Shown piece by piece: positions 25,056-34,187 of a stretch of 64,000 nt of DNA. The translations under genes and the position numbers were made by a program. The notes under the pieces were generated by a model that saw nothing but the letters and a program-made list of their open reading frames with translations, was not told the DNA's origin and did no database searches. Positions within the stretch are counted from its first letter, which is position 1. Each line of letters opens with the position of its first letter. The DNA is from Streptomyces sp. AC555_RSS877 (lineage in GTDB: Bacteria; Actinomycetota; Actinomycetes; Streptomycetales; Streptomycetaceae): NCBI RefSeq assembly GCF_019049245.1, contig NZ_JAGMUK010000040.1:306149-370148 (forward strand). Direction: 5' to 3'.

Positions 25056-26231
25056 ATGTCCACGCCGTCCCCCGTCACCCCGTCCGGCCCCCGCCCGGTC
25101 ACCGCGCGCGAGTTCCGCGACGTCATCGGGCGGTTCGCCACCGGCGTCACCGTGATCACGACGGAGTACGACGGCATCCGGTACGGCAGCACCGCGAGCG
25201 CGGTCAGTTCCCTGACCGACGATCCGCCGATGCTCCTCATCTGTCTGAACCGGAACTCGGCCACCGCGGCGGCGGTACGGGACAGCCGGGCCTTCGCGGT
25301 GAACGTCCTCGCCGAGGACCACGTGGACCTGGCCACGCGCTTCGCCTCCCGCGTCCCGGACAAGTACGAGGGAGTGCCCACCGAGACCGCGTCGAACGGC
25401 TCGCCCCTGCTGGTCGGCGCCATCGCACACCTCATCTGCCGGGTCGCCGAACAGGTGGAGGCGGGCACCCACGACGTGTTCCTCGCCCACGTCGAGGAGG
25501 CGACCTCGTCCTCCGGCCATCCGCTCGCCTACTTCCGCGGCCGCTTCGGGCGGATGCAGACGGCCCCGGAGGCCTCCGTGCTGCGCGAGGTACGCACCCG
25601 GGTGCTCGACGCGGGCAGCGACGTCGAGGAGGTCATCGACACAGCCCTCTGGGCCGAGGAACTGGGAGTGGACGCCAACCGTATCCACCGCGCCCTGGTG
25701 GCCCTGGCCGACGAAGGGCTCATCCGGCGCCAGAGCGGCGACTACCTCATCACGCCCGTGCCCGACTCCATCATCGACGAGGTCTACAAGGCGAAGCTGG
25801 CCATCGAGACCGGCGTCGCCGAGCTGACCGTCGGCAAGGCGAAGCCCGCCGAACTGGCGCGGCTGCGCGAGCTCATGGAGGACACCCTCGGCTTCGTCCA
25901 GGACGGCCGCTTCACCGACCCCGAGGGCTGGGTGCGCGCCAACGAGCGCTTCCACGAGTACATGGTCGAACTCGCGGGATCGACGATCCTGCTGGACACC
26001 TACCGCCGCCTGTGCCTGCCCGGCCTCAACCTGCGGGCGCTGGACCGGGCAAGCTACGCCTCCGGCTCCCTCCTCGACGACCACCGCGAACTCGTCGAGG
26101 CCTACGAGGCCGGCGACGTGGTCAGGGCCGCCGCCGTACTGCGAGCGCACGCGCAGCGCCCGCTGGAGATGCGCCGGCAGGACCAGCTGCGCCGGGCTGC
26201 TCCCGCCGGCGCGGTCGACCGAACCGCCTGA
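25056..26231 (+). CDS. Flavin reductase fused to a GntR/FCD transcription-factor module
   Basis: The 391-aa protein has two parts. Residues about 15-167 are a flavin reductase domain (FRDVIGRFATGVTVIT, GSTASAVSSLTDDPPMLLICLN, FAVNVLAEDH, PLAYFRGRFG) that would feed FMNH2 or FADH2 to the group D monooxygenases. Residues about 175-370 are a winged helix (LGVDANRIHRALVALADEGLIRRQ) and an FCD domain with its typical NERFHEYMVELAGS and DHRELVEAYEAGDVVRA helices. No stop or frameshift separates them. Start is ATG 25056 or GTG 25053 after GAGGAG. It shares a divergent promoter region with monooxygenase copy 1 and precedes copy 2. Confidence 0.85.
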   Translation: MSTPSPVTPSGPRPVTAREFRDVIGRFATGVTVITTEYDGIRYGSTASAVSSLTDDPPMLLICLNRNSATAAAVRDSRAFAVNVLAEDHVDLATRFASRVPDKYEGVPTETASNGSPLLVGAIAHLICRVAEQVEAGTHDVFLAHVEEATSSSGHPLAYFRGRFGRMQTAPEASVLREVRTRVLDAGSDVEEVIDTALWAEELGVDANRIHRALVALADEGLIRRQSGDYLITPVPDSIIDEVYKAKLAIETGVAELTVGKAKPAELARLRELMEDTLGFVQDGRFTDPEGWVRANERFHEYMVELAGSTILLDTYRRLCLPGLNLRALDRASYASGSLLDDHRELVEAYEAGDVVRAAAVLRAHAQRPLEMRRQDQLRRAAPAGAVDRTA

Positions 26232-26310
26232 CCCCCGACCCCCGCAAGAACCGCCTGCCGCAGCGCCGGCAGCCGAACGTGATGTGTCCCCCGGGCGCTT
26301 AGGAGAAGCG

Positions 26311-27552
26311 ATGACCACAGCACACGCCGCCGCGCGGCCCGACCTGACCGAGCCCTCGCACGAGGAGCTGGTCTCGCGGGCGAGGGCGATGCGGGAGGAA
26401 CTTCTCGCCCGCCAGGAGGAAGCGGAACAGCTCACCCACATCCCCGCGGACATCCACGAGAAGTTCCTCGCGAACCGCTTCTACGACATGTTCGTCCCGA
26501 AGACGTACGGCGGCCTCGAGGTCCCGCCCGGCACGTTCTTCGAGGTGTGCAAGGAGCTCGCCCGAGGCGACATGGGCAGCGCCTGGTGCTTCGCCCTGGC
26601 GGCCAACCACGCCCTCCACGTCGCCTCCTGGTACCCGAAGGAGGTCCAGGACCGTGCGTTCGCGGGCGGCGACTTCCGGGCGGCCTCGGTGTCCGCGCCG
26701 ACGGTCAGGGCGAAGAGGACCGACGGCGGTTACGTCCTCGACGGGACCGTGGACTACTGCTCCGGCATCCCCTACTCCACCTGGTACCTCGGCCAGTGCA
26801 TGGTCGAGCAGGAGGACGGCTCCGCCCCCGTGATGGGCATGTTCCTGGCCCCGGAGAAGACCTTCGAACGCCTGCACAACTGGGGCGAGTCGACGGGCCT
26901 GAAGGCCACGGGCTCGGAGAGCATCCGCTTCACCGACGCCTTCGTGGAGGCGGACCTCGTCATCGAGGACGCCAACATGATCGACATTTCGGTGAAGGAC
27001 GGCACGGTCGGCTCACAGCTGCACGCCAACCCCATGTACGCCGGCCGCGGACTGCTCACCTTCACGGTGTCCCTGGCCAGCCTGGCCGTCGGCGGGCTCT
27101 ACCACGCCCTCGACGAGTTCGAGCGGCTCATGCGCACCCGCAAGACCCCGCTGCCTCCGGTCCAGCTGCGGCTGTACGACGTGGACTACCAGCGTCACTA
27201 CGGAGCCGCCTGGACGAAGATCAAGACCGCCGAGCTGGCCCTCGACGGAGTCATCGCCAAGCACATGGAGCACTGCCGCGCAACGGTCGACGGCAGCCGT
27301 GAGTACACCTTCGTCGACGACTGGAGCCTGGCCTGCGCGGTCCGCGAGATCATCGTCCAGCTCTGGGAGACGCTCGAACACGACCTGCTCCGAGTCGTCG
27401 GTTCGGGATCCATGCGGCAGGGCGAGCGGTTCGACCGGATCTTCCGCGACATGAGCTCGCTGCTCACCCACCGCAACGCGATGCTGCGCGAGCAGGCGTT
27501 CCGCAACACCGCCTGTCTCTTGCTGGAGATCCCGCCGCCCGAGGCCCGGTGA
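26311..27552 (+). CDS. Flavin-dependent monooxygenase of acyl-CoA-dehydrogenase fold, copy 2
   Basis: A 413-aa relative of copy 1: FYDMFVPKTYGGLEVPPG, LARGDMGSAWCFALAANHALHVASWYP, GGYVLDGTVDYCSGIPYSTWYL, GLKATGSESIRF. The VDYCSG pattern again indicates a two-component hydroxylase rather than a CoA enzyme. ATG 26311 has AGGAGAAG. It lies 79 bp after the flavin reductase fusion, presumably its electron partner, and leads into the hydrolase, oxidase and SDR genes. Substrate unknown. Confidence 0.82.
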   Translation: MTTAHAAARPDLTEPSHEELVSRARAMREELLARQEEAEQLTHIPADIHEKFLANRFYDMFVPKTYGGLEVPPGTFFEVCKELARGDMGSAWCFALAANHALHVASWYPKEVQDRAFAGGDFRAASVSAPTVRAKRTDGGYVLDGTVDYCSGIPYSTWYLGQCMVEQEDGSAPVMGMFLAPEKTFERLHNWGESTGLKATGSESIRFTDAFVEADLVIEDANMIDISVKDGTVGSQLHANPMYAGRGLLTFTVSLASLAVGGLYHALDEFERLMRTRKTPLPPVQLRLYDVDYQRHYGAAWTKIKTAELALDGVIAKHMEHCRATVDGSREYTFVDDWSLACAVREIIVQLWETLEHDLLRVVGSGSMRQGERFDRIFRDMSSLLTHRNAMLREQAFRNTACLLLEIPPPEAR

Positions 27553-27598
27553 CTCGCTTGATCCCCGCCGGCCGTGCCGCCCTGAGACAGGACCGCCC

Positions 27599-28618
27599 AT
27601 GAACAGGACACCGCCCCACCTCGACGAAGCGGTGGAGCCGATCACGATCCGCACCGGTTTCTTCTGGATCCCGGGGGAGCGGATCTCCACCCCGCACGGC
27701 ACCCTCCCGCGCGGCCCGCTCCACGTCGCGTGGCTGGCGCCGGTCGAGGTCACCCGCCCCCACCCGCTCGTCCTCGTCCACGGCGGCGGCGGACAGGGCA
27801 CCGACTGGCTCGGTACCCCGGACGGCCGCCAGGGCTGGGCCTACGACCTGGTCCGGGCCGGCTACGCCGTGTACGTCGTCGACCGGCCCGGCCACGGACG
27901 TTCCCCGCACCACCCGGACGTGCTGGGGCCGGTGGCCCCGCCGCTGCCGCTGGAGTTCGCGAGCTTCCTGTTCGCCCCGGCCGACGCCGCCGGCACGCAC
28001 ACCCAGTGGCCCTGGGACCGCGGCTTCGACGGGGAGGAGTTCCAGCAGCTCACCTCGGCGATGGGTTTCTTCCTGGCCGACTTCGCCGAGGGGCAGCGGC
28101 TGGACGGCGACCGGCTCGCCGCACTGCTCGACCGGATCGGTCCGGCGGTGCTGGTCACGCACTCCGCGGGCAGCCCGGGCGGCTGGCTGGCCGCGAACCG
28201 GCGGCCCGACCTGGTCAGGGGGATCGTCGCGGTGGAACCGATGGGCCCGCCCTACGCCGACTTCCCCGGGCTGGGGGAGATCACCTACGGCCTCACCTAC
28301 GCCGAACTGGCGACCGAGCCGGCCATCGAGTCTCCGGACCAGCTCAAGGCGGACCCCGCCCGCTACCGCGTCCCCGGCCTCAGCGGCACCCCCGTCGCCG
28401 TCGTGACGGGCAGCGCGTCCGGCAGTGCTGCGCAGTCCCCGCCCGTGGTCGAGTTCCTCAACTCCGTGGGCGCGCACGCCGAGCTGATCGCCCTGGAGGA
28501 CGCGGGCATCGTCGGCAACGGCCACGGACTGATCCTGGAGGCCAACTCCGCCGACACCGTCAAGCCGGTCATCGCGTGGCTGGAGCAGCTGACCGGTGCC
28601 GAGGAGGAAACACGATGA
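27599..28618 (+). CDS. Alpha/beta hydrolase
   Basis: The 339-aa protein has LVLVHGGGGQGTDWLGTPDGRQGWAYDL (oxyanion-loop region), VVDRPGHGRSP, and a nucleophile elbow VTHSAGSPGG where Ser lies in HSAGS. A late His (GNGHGLILEANS) completes the triad. It resembles secreted-type alpha/beta hydrolases without a signal peptide. The stop overlaps the start of the VAO-type oxidase (ATGA). It may cleave an ester or C-C bond in the pathway. Confidence 0.8.
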   Translation: MNRTPPHLDEAVEPITIRTGFFWIPGERISTPHGTLPRGPLHVAWLAPVEVTRPHPLVLVHGGGGQGTDWLGTPDGRQGWAYDLVRAGYAVYVVDRPGHGRSPHHPDVLGPVAPPLPLEFASFLFAPADAAGTHTQWPWDRGFDGEEFQQLTSAMGFFLADFAEGQRLDGDRLAALLDRIGPAVLVTHSAGSPGGWLAANRRPDLVRGIVAVEPMGPPYADFPGLGEITYGLTYAELATEPAIESPDQLKADPARYRVPGLSGTPVAVVTGSASGSAAQSPPVVEFLNSVGAHAELIALEDAGIVGNGHGLILEANSADTVKPVIAWLEQLTGAEEETR

Positions 28619-30225
28619 CGACCACCAGCGAGCCCCCGGGCCCCGCCGCCGAGCCCCTGGGCCAGGAGGCGGTGCGCCGGCTGGTCGAGATCGTCGGCGC
28701 CGACGCGGTGCTGTTGTCCGACGACGAACGGGACACCTACCGGGACCCCTACTGGTTCCAGGGCGACCGCACCTACGACTCCTCCGCCGTGGTCTTCCCC
28801 ACCTCCACCGAGCAGGTGCAGGCGGTCCTGCGGGTCGCGAACGAGTACCGCATCCCGGTGTGGACGTCCTCCCAGGGCCGCAACAACGGCTACGGCGGCC
28901 CGTCCCCGCGGGTCCGGGGCTCCGTCCTGATCAGCTTCCGCCGGATGAACCGGGTGCTGGAGATCAACCGCGAGCTGGCGTACGCCGTCGTCGAGCCCGG
29001 GGTGAGGTGGTTCGACCTCTACGACGCGCTCAAGGACTCCGGCAACGAGGACCTGTGGTGCTCCATCCCCGACATCGGCTGGGGCAGCGTGATCGGCAAC
29101 TCCCTCGACAACGGGGTCACTTACGGCCCCAACGGGTCCGACTTCCAGAAGATCTGCGGGATGGAGGTCGTCCTCGCCGACGGCGAGCTGCTGCGCACCG
29201 GCATGGGGGCCGTACCGGGCAACCCGTCCTGGCACGTCTACCCGCGCGGTCTCGGGCCGGTGCTCGACCCGCTGTTCACGCAGTCCAACTACGGCGTCGT
29301 CACGCGCGCGGGCGTGTGGCTGCAGCGCCGTCCGCAGGCGTACGCCCCGGTCTACCTCACCGTCCCCCGGGACGACCAGCTCGCGCAGGCCGTCGACATC
29401 ATCCGCGAACTGCGCCTGGACGGCGTGATCGAGGGCGTGCCGAACCTGCAGAACACGATCACGATGTCCGCCCAGTTCCCCGAGCTCCTCGGTGAGTTCA
29501 TGGGGGCCGAGGGTCCGATGAGCGAGGACGCGCTCGAAGAGCTCGCCGCGCGTGCCGGCGTCGGGCGCTGGGGGCTGCGTACCGCGCTGTGGGGAGACCT
29601 GCCCGTCGTCGAGCACCGGCTGCGGCGCATCCGTGAGGCGTGGGCGGCCGTCGAAGGCTCGCGGGTCGACCACCCCCGCACGTTCCTGCGGGACGAGTGG
29701 GGCGAGTTGAGCACGTTCATGGAGAAGGTCCAGGCCGGGATCCCGAGCATGGACATGATGGATGTGCTCCCGGACTTCGTCGGACACATCGGCTTCTCGC
29801 CCGTCGTACCGCTCACCGGCGGCGAGGTGCGCCGCGTCGTCGACGTGATCGAACGGCTGGTCACCGAGCGGGCCGGCACGAACTTCGTGTGCGCGATCTT
29901 TCCCATCAACGACCGCAGCGCCATCGTGGTGAGCAGCCTCAGCTTCGACACCCGCGACGAGAAACAGGTCCGCGCGGCGGTGGACACCGCGAAGATGCTG
30001 GTGAGCGAGGTGGGGGCGCTCGGGTACGGCGAGTACCGCGCCCACCTGGAGTTCATGGATCTCGCGGCCGACCAGTACTCCTTCAACGACCACGCCTACC
30101 GGCGCTTCGTGGAGCGCATCAAGGACGCGGTCGACCCCAACGGGATCCTCTCGCCGGGACGGCACGGCGTGTGGCCCAGCGCCCACAGAACCCTGGGCTT
30201 GACCAACGGAGAGACACGCTCATGA
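28615..30225 (+). CDS. VAO-family FAD-linked oxidase, copy 1
   Basis: This 536-aa flavoprotein has the PCMH-type FAD domain (VVFPTSTEQVQAVLRVANEYRIPVWTSSQGRNNGYGG; VVEPGVRWFDLYDAL; DIGWGSVIGNSLDNG) and the C-terminal DPNGILSPGRHGVWP typical of vanillyl-alcohol oxidase, eugenol oxidase and 4-cresol dehydrogenase. These oxidise para-substituted phenols at the benzylic carbon via a quinone methide. It is coupled to the hydrolase upstream and the SDR downstream (both ATGA-type overlaps). A paralogue lies at 31539. Confidence 0.87.
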   Translation: MTTTSEPPGPAAEPLGQEAVRRLVEIVGADAVLLSDDERDTYRDPYWFQGDRTYDSSAVVFPTSTEQVQAVLRVANEYRIPVWTSSQGRNNGYGGPSPRVRGSVLISFRRMNRVLEINRELAYAVVEPGVRWFDLYDALKDSGNEDLWCSIPDIGWGSVIGNSLDNGVTYGPNGSDFQKICGMEVVLADGELLRTGMGAVPGNPSWHVYPRGLGPVLDPLFTQSNYGVVTRAGVWLQRRPQAYAPVYLTVPRDDQLAQAVDIIRELRLDGVIEGVPNLQNTITMSAQFPELLGEFMGAEGPMSEDALEELAARAGVGRWGLRTALWGDLPVVEHRLRRIREAWAAVEGSRVDHPRTFLRDEWGELSTFMEKVQAGIPSMDMMDVLPDFVGHIGFSPVVPLTGGEVRRVVDVIERLVTERAGTNFVCAIFPINDRSAIVVSSLSFDTRDEKQVRAAVDTAKMLVSEVGALGYGEYRAHLEFMDLAADQYSFNDHAYRRFVERIKDAVDPNGILSPGRHGVWPSAHRTLGLTNGETRS

Positions 30226-31061
30226 CTGCGATATCGGACGTCAGCGGCCTGGTCGCCGTGGTGACCGGCGGTGCGTCGGGCATCGGCAGGGGCATCGCGC
30301 AACGGCTGGTGGAGCGGGGCGCGCACGTGGTGATCGCCGACATCGAGAAGGGCCCGCTCGACGCGGTGGCCGAGGAGATCGGGGCCGTCGGCCTGCGCAC
30401 GGACGTCTCGGACGCCGCGAGTGTGCAGGCGCTCGCCGAACAGGTCGTCGACCGCTTCGGCAAGGTGCATCTGCTGTTCAACAACGCCGGCGTGGCCCCT
30501 GAGGCCGGCCTCGCGGAGATGACCCTCGCGGACTGGAGGTGGATCCTCGACGTCAACCTGCACGGCGTCATCCACGGCGTCCACGCGTTCCTGCCGCTGC
30601 TGAAGGAGCACGGCGAGCCGGCGTACCTGGTGAACACGTCGTCCATGGGCGGCTTCGTCGCCGACATGCCCGGCCTCGGGGCGTACGCCACCACCAAGTT
30701 CGCCGTCATGGGCCTCACCGAGGCGCTGGCACAGGAGCTGCGGCGCGAGGACTCGAACGTGACGGCCGCGGTCCTCGCACCGGGAACGGTCCGCAGCAAC
30801 ATCGCGCGGAGCCTGCGCACCAGGCCCGCCGACGCGGACACCAGCAGCTTCGTGCAGAACGACATCTCGCAGAACGCGGAACTCGCCGCGCTGCGCTGGC
30901 TGGACCCGGCCGAGGTGGGTGACATCGTACTGGCGGCCCTCGCCCGCGGTGAGAGCCACATCGTGACCCATCCGGAGTGGTATCCGATGGTCGCCGAGCA
31001 CTCGGCCGCGATCGAGGCGGCGTTCGGCCGGGCCGCGGGCACGCACAAGGGGGAACTCTGA
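30222..31061 (+). CDS. Short-chain dehydrogenase/reductase
   Basis: A 279-aa classical SDR: TGGASGIGRGIA, ADIEKG, FNNAGVAP, SSMGGF and the catalytic Tyr-Lys pair in YATTKFAV. The C-terminal half is longer than in minimal SDRs (THPEWYPMVAEHSAAIEAAF). It starts within the stop of the oxidase gene and its stop shares a base with the next ATG. It may act on the benzylic alcohol formed by the preceding oxidase; this is inference. Confidence 0.85.
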   Translation: MTAISDVSGLVAVVTGGASGIGRGIAQRLVERGAHVVIADIEKGPLDAVAEEIGAVGLRTDVSDAASVQALAEQVVDRFGKVHLLFNNAGVAPEAGLAEMTLADWRWILDVNLHGVIHGVHAFLPLLKEHGEPAYLVNTSSMGGFVADMPGLGAYATTKFAVMGLTEALAQELRREDSNVTAAVLAPGTVRSNIARSLRTRPADADTSSFVQNDISQNAELAALRWLDPAEVGDIVLAALARGESHIVTHPEWYPMVAEHSAAIEAAFGRAAGTHKGEL

Positions 31062-31474
31062 TGGCCACCGATGCCAAGGACGTGGTCCGGGCCTTCGTCG
31101 ACGCGCTCAACCGTCATGACTGGGAGCGCGTCGCACAGCTGATCACACCGGATTTCCGCTACACGATCCAGGCGTACGACCTGCCGGGCGCGGAGAAGCC
31201 GATGGACGGCGCGACCATGCTGGAAGTGCTCCCGAAGATGCTTGCCCTCTTCGACGGGGCCGGTCCTCAGCTGGAGATCACGCGCCTGGTCGCGGAAGGG
31301 ACCTGGGTCGTCGCCGAGGCGCGGGGAAGCGGATCCTTCCGCGACAAAAGCCCGTACGACAACCGCTACGCCAACGTGTACGAGATCGTCGACGACCGGA
31401 TCAGGACGCTTCGCGAGTACATGGACACCCAGCACATGGCGCTGTCCTTCGCGGCGGCGACATCCCCGGCGTGA
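31061..31474 (+). CDS. NTF2/SnoaL-like small protein
   Basis: The 137-residue protein has a cone-shaped alpha+beta pattern: VVRAFVDALNRHDWERVAQLITPDFRYTI at the start and NVYEIVDDRIRTLREYMDT at the end, as in SnoaL-like polyketide cyclases, ketosteroid isomerases and limonene epoxide hydrolases. It probably catalyses a small isomerisation or hydration or binds an intermediate. It is the last gene of the operon, with a perfect terminator following. Confidence 0.78.
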   Translation: MATDAKDVVRAFVDALNRHDWERVAQLITPDFRYTIQAYDLPGAEKPMDGATMLEVLPKMLALFDGAGPQLEITRLVAEGTWVVAEARGSGSFRDKSPYDNRYANVYEIVDDRIRTLREYMDTQHMALSFAAATSPA

Positions 31475-31483
31475 ATCGGCCGA

Positions 31484-31523
31484 GACGTGGGGCCCCGGCT
31501 CATTCGAGCCGGGGCCCCACGTC
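31484..31523. terminator. Strong bidirectional terminator
   Basis: A perfect 18-bp stem GACGTGGGGCCCCGGCTC with its complement and a 4-nt loop ATTC, followed by TGTCTGTC, lies between two convergent operons. Confidence 0.9.
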
Positions 31524-31538
31524 TGTCTGTCGCCCACC

Positions 31539-33131
31539 TCACCCGCGGTCGGCGAGATGCCTCAGCTTCTTTGGCCAGATGCCGTGGCGGCCCGGTGACA
31601 GGATGCCGTTCGGGTCGACCGCGTCCTTGATCGTCTCGCAGAAGCGCCGGTAGGCGTGGTCGTTGAAGGAGTACTGCGCCGAGGCCAGGTCCATGAAGTC
31701 CAGGTGGGCGCGGTACTCGCCGTATCCACGCTTGCCCGCCTCGGCCACGAGCACCTTCACCGCGTCGTAGGCCTTCCGGCACTGCTCCGCGTCGCGGTAG
31801 TCGTAGTTGAGGCCGGTGACGTAGAGCGCCGTGCGCTCATTGATGATCAGCAGGCCTCCAGCGACGTTGACGCCGACCTTCTCCCTGACGATCCGGTCGA
31901 AGAGGTCGACGACCTCGCGCACGTCGGTTCCGACCAGCGGGACGGCGGGGGAGAAGCCGATGTGGGCGATCCCTTCCGGCATGGCCTCGATCAGATCGAG
32001 GCCGGGCAGGCCCGCCTGGCACTTGTCGGGGATGGAGCGGATCTGGTCGTACTCGTCCGGGCCGTAGGTCCGCTCGAAGAGGACCTTGCCGCCGGGAATC
32101 GCGCTCCATGCCTTGCGGATCTTGTCCAGCTGGTGGTCGACGACAGGGGTGTCGCCCCACAGGGCTCCGCGCAGGGCCCACCGGCCCAGGCCGGTCGCGT
32201 CGGCCATCTTGTCGAGGGTTTCCTCGCTGAAGGCGCCCTCGGCGCCGGCGAACCGCCCCATCACTTCGGGGAACTGGGCCGCCAGCGTCACGGTGTTGTA
32301 CATGCTCGGTACGCCGCGCAGGGTGCCGTCGAGGCGGAGTCTGCGGATGATGTCGACGGCCTGGTCGAGGTGCTCGTCCCGCGGCACCGTGAGGAAGAAC
32401 GGCGCGTAGGCCTCCGGCCGGGGCATGAGCCAGTAGCCCATCCTCGTGACGATGCCGTAGTTGCTCTGCATGAACAGGCCGTCGAGGACCGGGCCGAGGC
32501 CGCGCTTGTAGGTGTGCCAGGACTTGTTGTCCGGGATGGCGCCCATGCCGGTGCGCAGCAGTTCGCCGTTGGCCAGGACGACCTCCATACCGCACGGTGC
32601 CATGAAGTCCGCGCCGTACGGCTGGTAGGTGATCCCGCAGTCGAGGGAGTTGCCGATGACGCTTCCCCAGCCGATGTCGGGGACGGTCACCATCAGGTCC
32701 TCGTTGCCGGACTCCTTCAGGGCGTCGTGCAGGTCGAACCACCGCACGCCCGGCTCGACCACCGCGTAGGCGAGGTCGCGGTTGATCTCGAGGACGCGGT
32801 TCATCCGGGTCAGGCTGACCACGACGGTCGCCTTCAGGCGCGGGGAGGAACCGCCGTATCCGTAGTTGCGGCCCTGCGAGGACGTCCAGATCGGTACGCC
32901 GAACTCGCCTGCGATCCGGACGACGGCCTGGACCTCCTCGGTGCTGCGGGGCAGCAGGACCGCGGCCGGGTCGTAGGTGTCGTCGTCGCGGTGCCAGTAC
33001 TTGTCGCGGTACTGCTCGTGGAAGCGGCCCTCGCCGAGGACGACACCGTCCTCGCCGAGCACGTCGACAAAGCGCCGCAGTGCCTTCTCGGTGAGGTACA
33101 CCGGGTCCCCGGCGGCGGGTGAGGCGGTCAC
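31539..33131 (-). CDS. VAO-family FAD-linked oxidase, copy 2
   Basis: A 530-aa paralogue of the gene at 28615, with WTSSQGRNYGYGGSSPRL, VVEPGVRWFDLHDALKESGNEDL, DIGWGSVIGNSLDCG and DPNGILSPGRHGIWP. The two share long identical stretches but differ in substrate-side loops. GTG 33131 overlaps the stop of the upstream quinone reductase gene (GTGA), so the pair is co-translated; an upstream open extension is not coding. Quinone reductase plus phenol oxidase suggests handling of a quinonoid intermediate. Confidence 0.86.
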   Translation of the reverse strand: MTASPAAGDPVYLTEKALRRFVDVLGEDGVVLGEGRFHEQYRDKYWHRDDDTYDPAAVLLPRSTEEVQAVVRIAGEFGVPIWTSSQGRNYGYGGSSPRLKATVVVSLTRMNRVLEINRDLAYAVVEPGVRWFDLHDALKESGNEDLMVTVPDIGWGSVIGNSLDCGITYQPYGADFMAPCGMEVVLANGELLRTGMGAIPDNKSWHTYKRGLGPVLDGLFMQSNYGIVTRMGYWLMPRPEAYAPFFLTVPRDEHLDQAVDIIRRLRLDGTLRGVPSMYNTVTLAAQFPEVMGRFAGAEGAFSEETLDKMADATGLGRWALRGALWGDTPVVDHQLDKIRKAWSAIPGGKVLFERTYGPDEYDQIRSIPDKCQAGLPGLDLIEAMPEGIAHIGFSPAVPLVGTDVREVVDLFDRIVREKVGVNVAGGLLIINERTALYVTGLNYDYRDAEQCRKAYDAVKVLVAEAGKRGYGEYRAHLDFMDLASAQYSFNDHAYRRFCETIKDAVDPNGILSPGRHGIWPKKLRHLADRG

Positions 33132-34090
33132 AGCGCGGCCTCGGCGACGCTGTCGGCAGCGGCCGCCTGCAGTGCGGCGCCCGCGGGCGGCCAGGTCGCG
33201 GCGGCCTCCTCCAGCACCGAGCGCATCGAACGCGGGGTCCGGCCGGCGAGTGTCAGGACGGTGTCGCTGAGGGACGACATGTGCCCCACACGGATCGCGC
33301 GGCTGAAGGACACCATGTCGTCGCTGTTCCACGGGATGGGGGAGGAGGACATGTCGTTCTGGTACTCCCGGGGGACCCCCATGGCGTCGAAGGCGGCGTA
33401 CTGCTCCTCGTCGCTGATGGGGACGTACCCGACGTCGGCGCCGCTGATCTCGCTGACCATGGCACAGACTTGACGGTACGTCAGTTCTTCCGGGCCGGTG
33501 ACCTCGTAGGCGCGGTTGTCCTCGCCCCGGCCCAGCAGTGCCCCCACCGCGGTCGCCGCGCAGTCCTCCCGGGCGACGAAGCCGACCGTGCCCTCACCCC
33601 AGGCGCCGACCATCTGTCCCATGGCGACCGCGCCCGGGGCGACGAAGTAGGCCACCGCCTCCGCGTACTGGGAGTCGCGCAGCGCGTTCCAGCGCAGTCC
33701 CGACTCGCGAAGCATCGCCTCGGTCGCGCGGTGTTCGACGCACACGACGGCGTCGTTGCCCTCGGTGCCGGCGCCGACGATCGAGGTGTAGGCGAGGTAC
33801 TGGACCCCGGCACGTCGGGCCGCCTCGATCGCGTTGCGGTGGAAGCCGATCCGCGAGCCGACCTGGGCGGTGGACACGAGCAGCATGCGCTGGGCCCCCG
33901 CGAAGGCCGACTCCAGGCTGTCCGGTGCGGCGAAGTCGGCGTACCGGACGTGCACGCCGCGGTCGGCGAACGCCTGAAGCTTCCCGGGCGCCCGCGTCGT
34001 CAGGATGACCTGGTCGGCGGGAACCGACTCGAGCAGCAGCTCTGCTGCGGTCTGGGCCAGACCTCCGCTGGCACCGGTGATGAGGTACAC
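33128..34090 (-). CDS. NmrA-like NAD(P)H:quinone oxidoreductase (QorB-like)
   Basis: The 320-aa protein matches the QOR2/YtfG pattern: YLITGASGGLAQTAAELLLESVPADQVIL, GVHVRYADFAAPDSLESAFAG, MLLVSTAQVGSRIGFHRNAIEAARRAGVQYLAYTSI. In E. coli QOR2 the corresponding segments are SSEVGQR and AGVKFIAYTS. The family reduces quinones with NADPH. GTG 34090 has AAGGAG; the frame extends upstream only by chance. It heads a two-gene operon with VAO copy 2, under variant operator site 8. Confidence 0.8.
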   Translation of the reverse strand: MYLITGASGGLAQTAAELLLESVPADQVILTTRAPGKLQAFADRGVHVRYADFAAPDSLESAFAGAQRMLLVSTAQVGSRIGFHRNAIEAARRAGVQYLAYTSIVGAGTEGNDAVVCVEHRATEAMLRESGLRWNALRDSQYAEAVAYFVAPGAVAMGQMVGAWGEGTVGFVAREDCAATAVGALLGRGEDNRAYEVTGPEELTYRQVCAMVSEISGADVGYVPISDEEQYAAFDAMGVPREYQNDMSSSPIPWNSDDMVSFSRAIRVGHMSSLSDTVLTLAGRTPRSMRSVLEEAAATWPPAGAALQAAAADSVAEAAL

Positions 34091-34187
34091 GCGCGCTCCT
34101 TCTTTCGTCGCCGGCCCGGCCCGCCCGGGCGGTGTGGACGACGCGGGCCTGCGGCATCCGACGTCGGCTCCCGCAACGCTACTCTTT

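Noticed and set aside
28363..30186. Minus-strand open frame of 607 aa opposite VAO copy 1
   Set aside because: It mirrors the real gene in the antisense frame with a low-complexity Val/Gly/Asp/Arg composition and no motifs.
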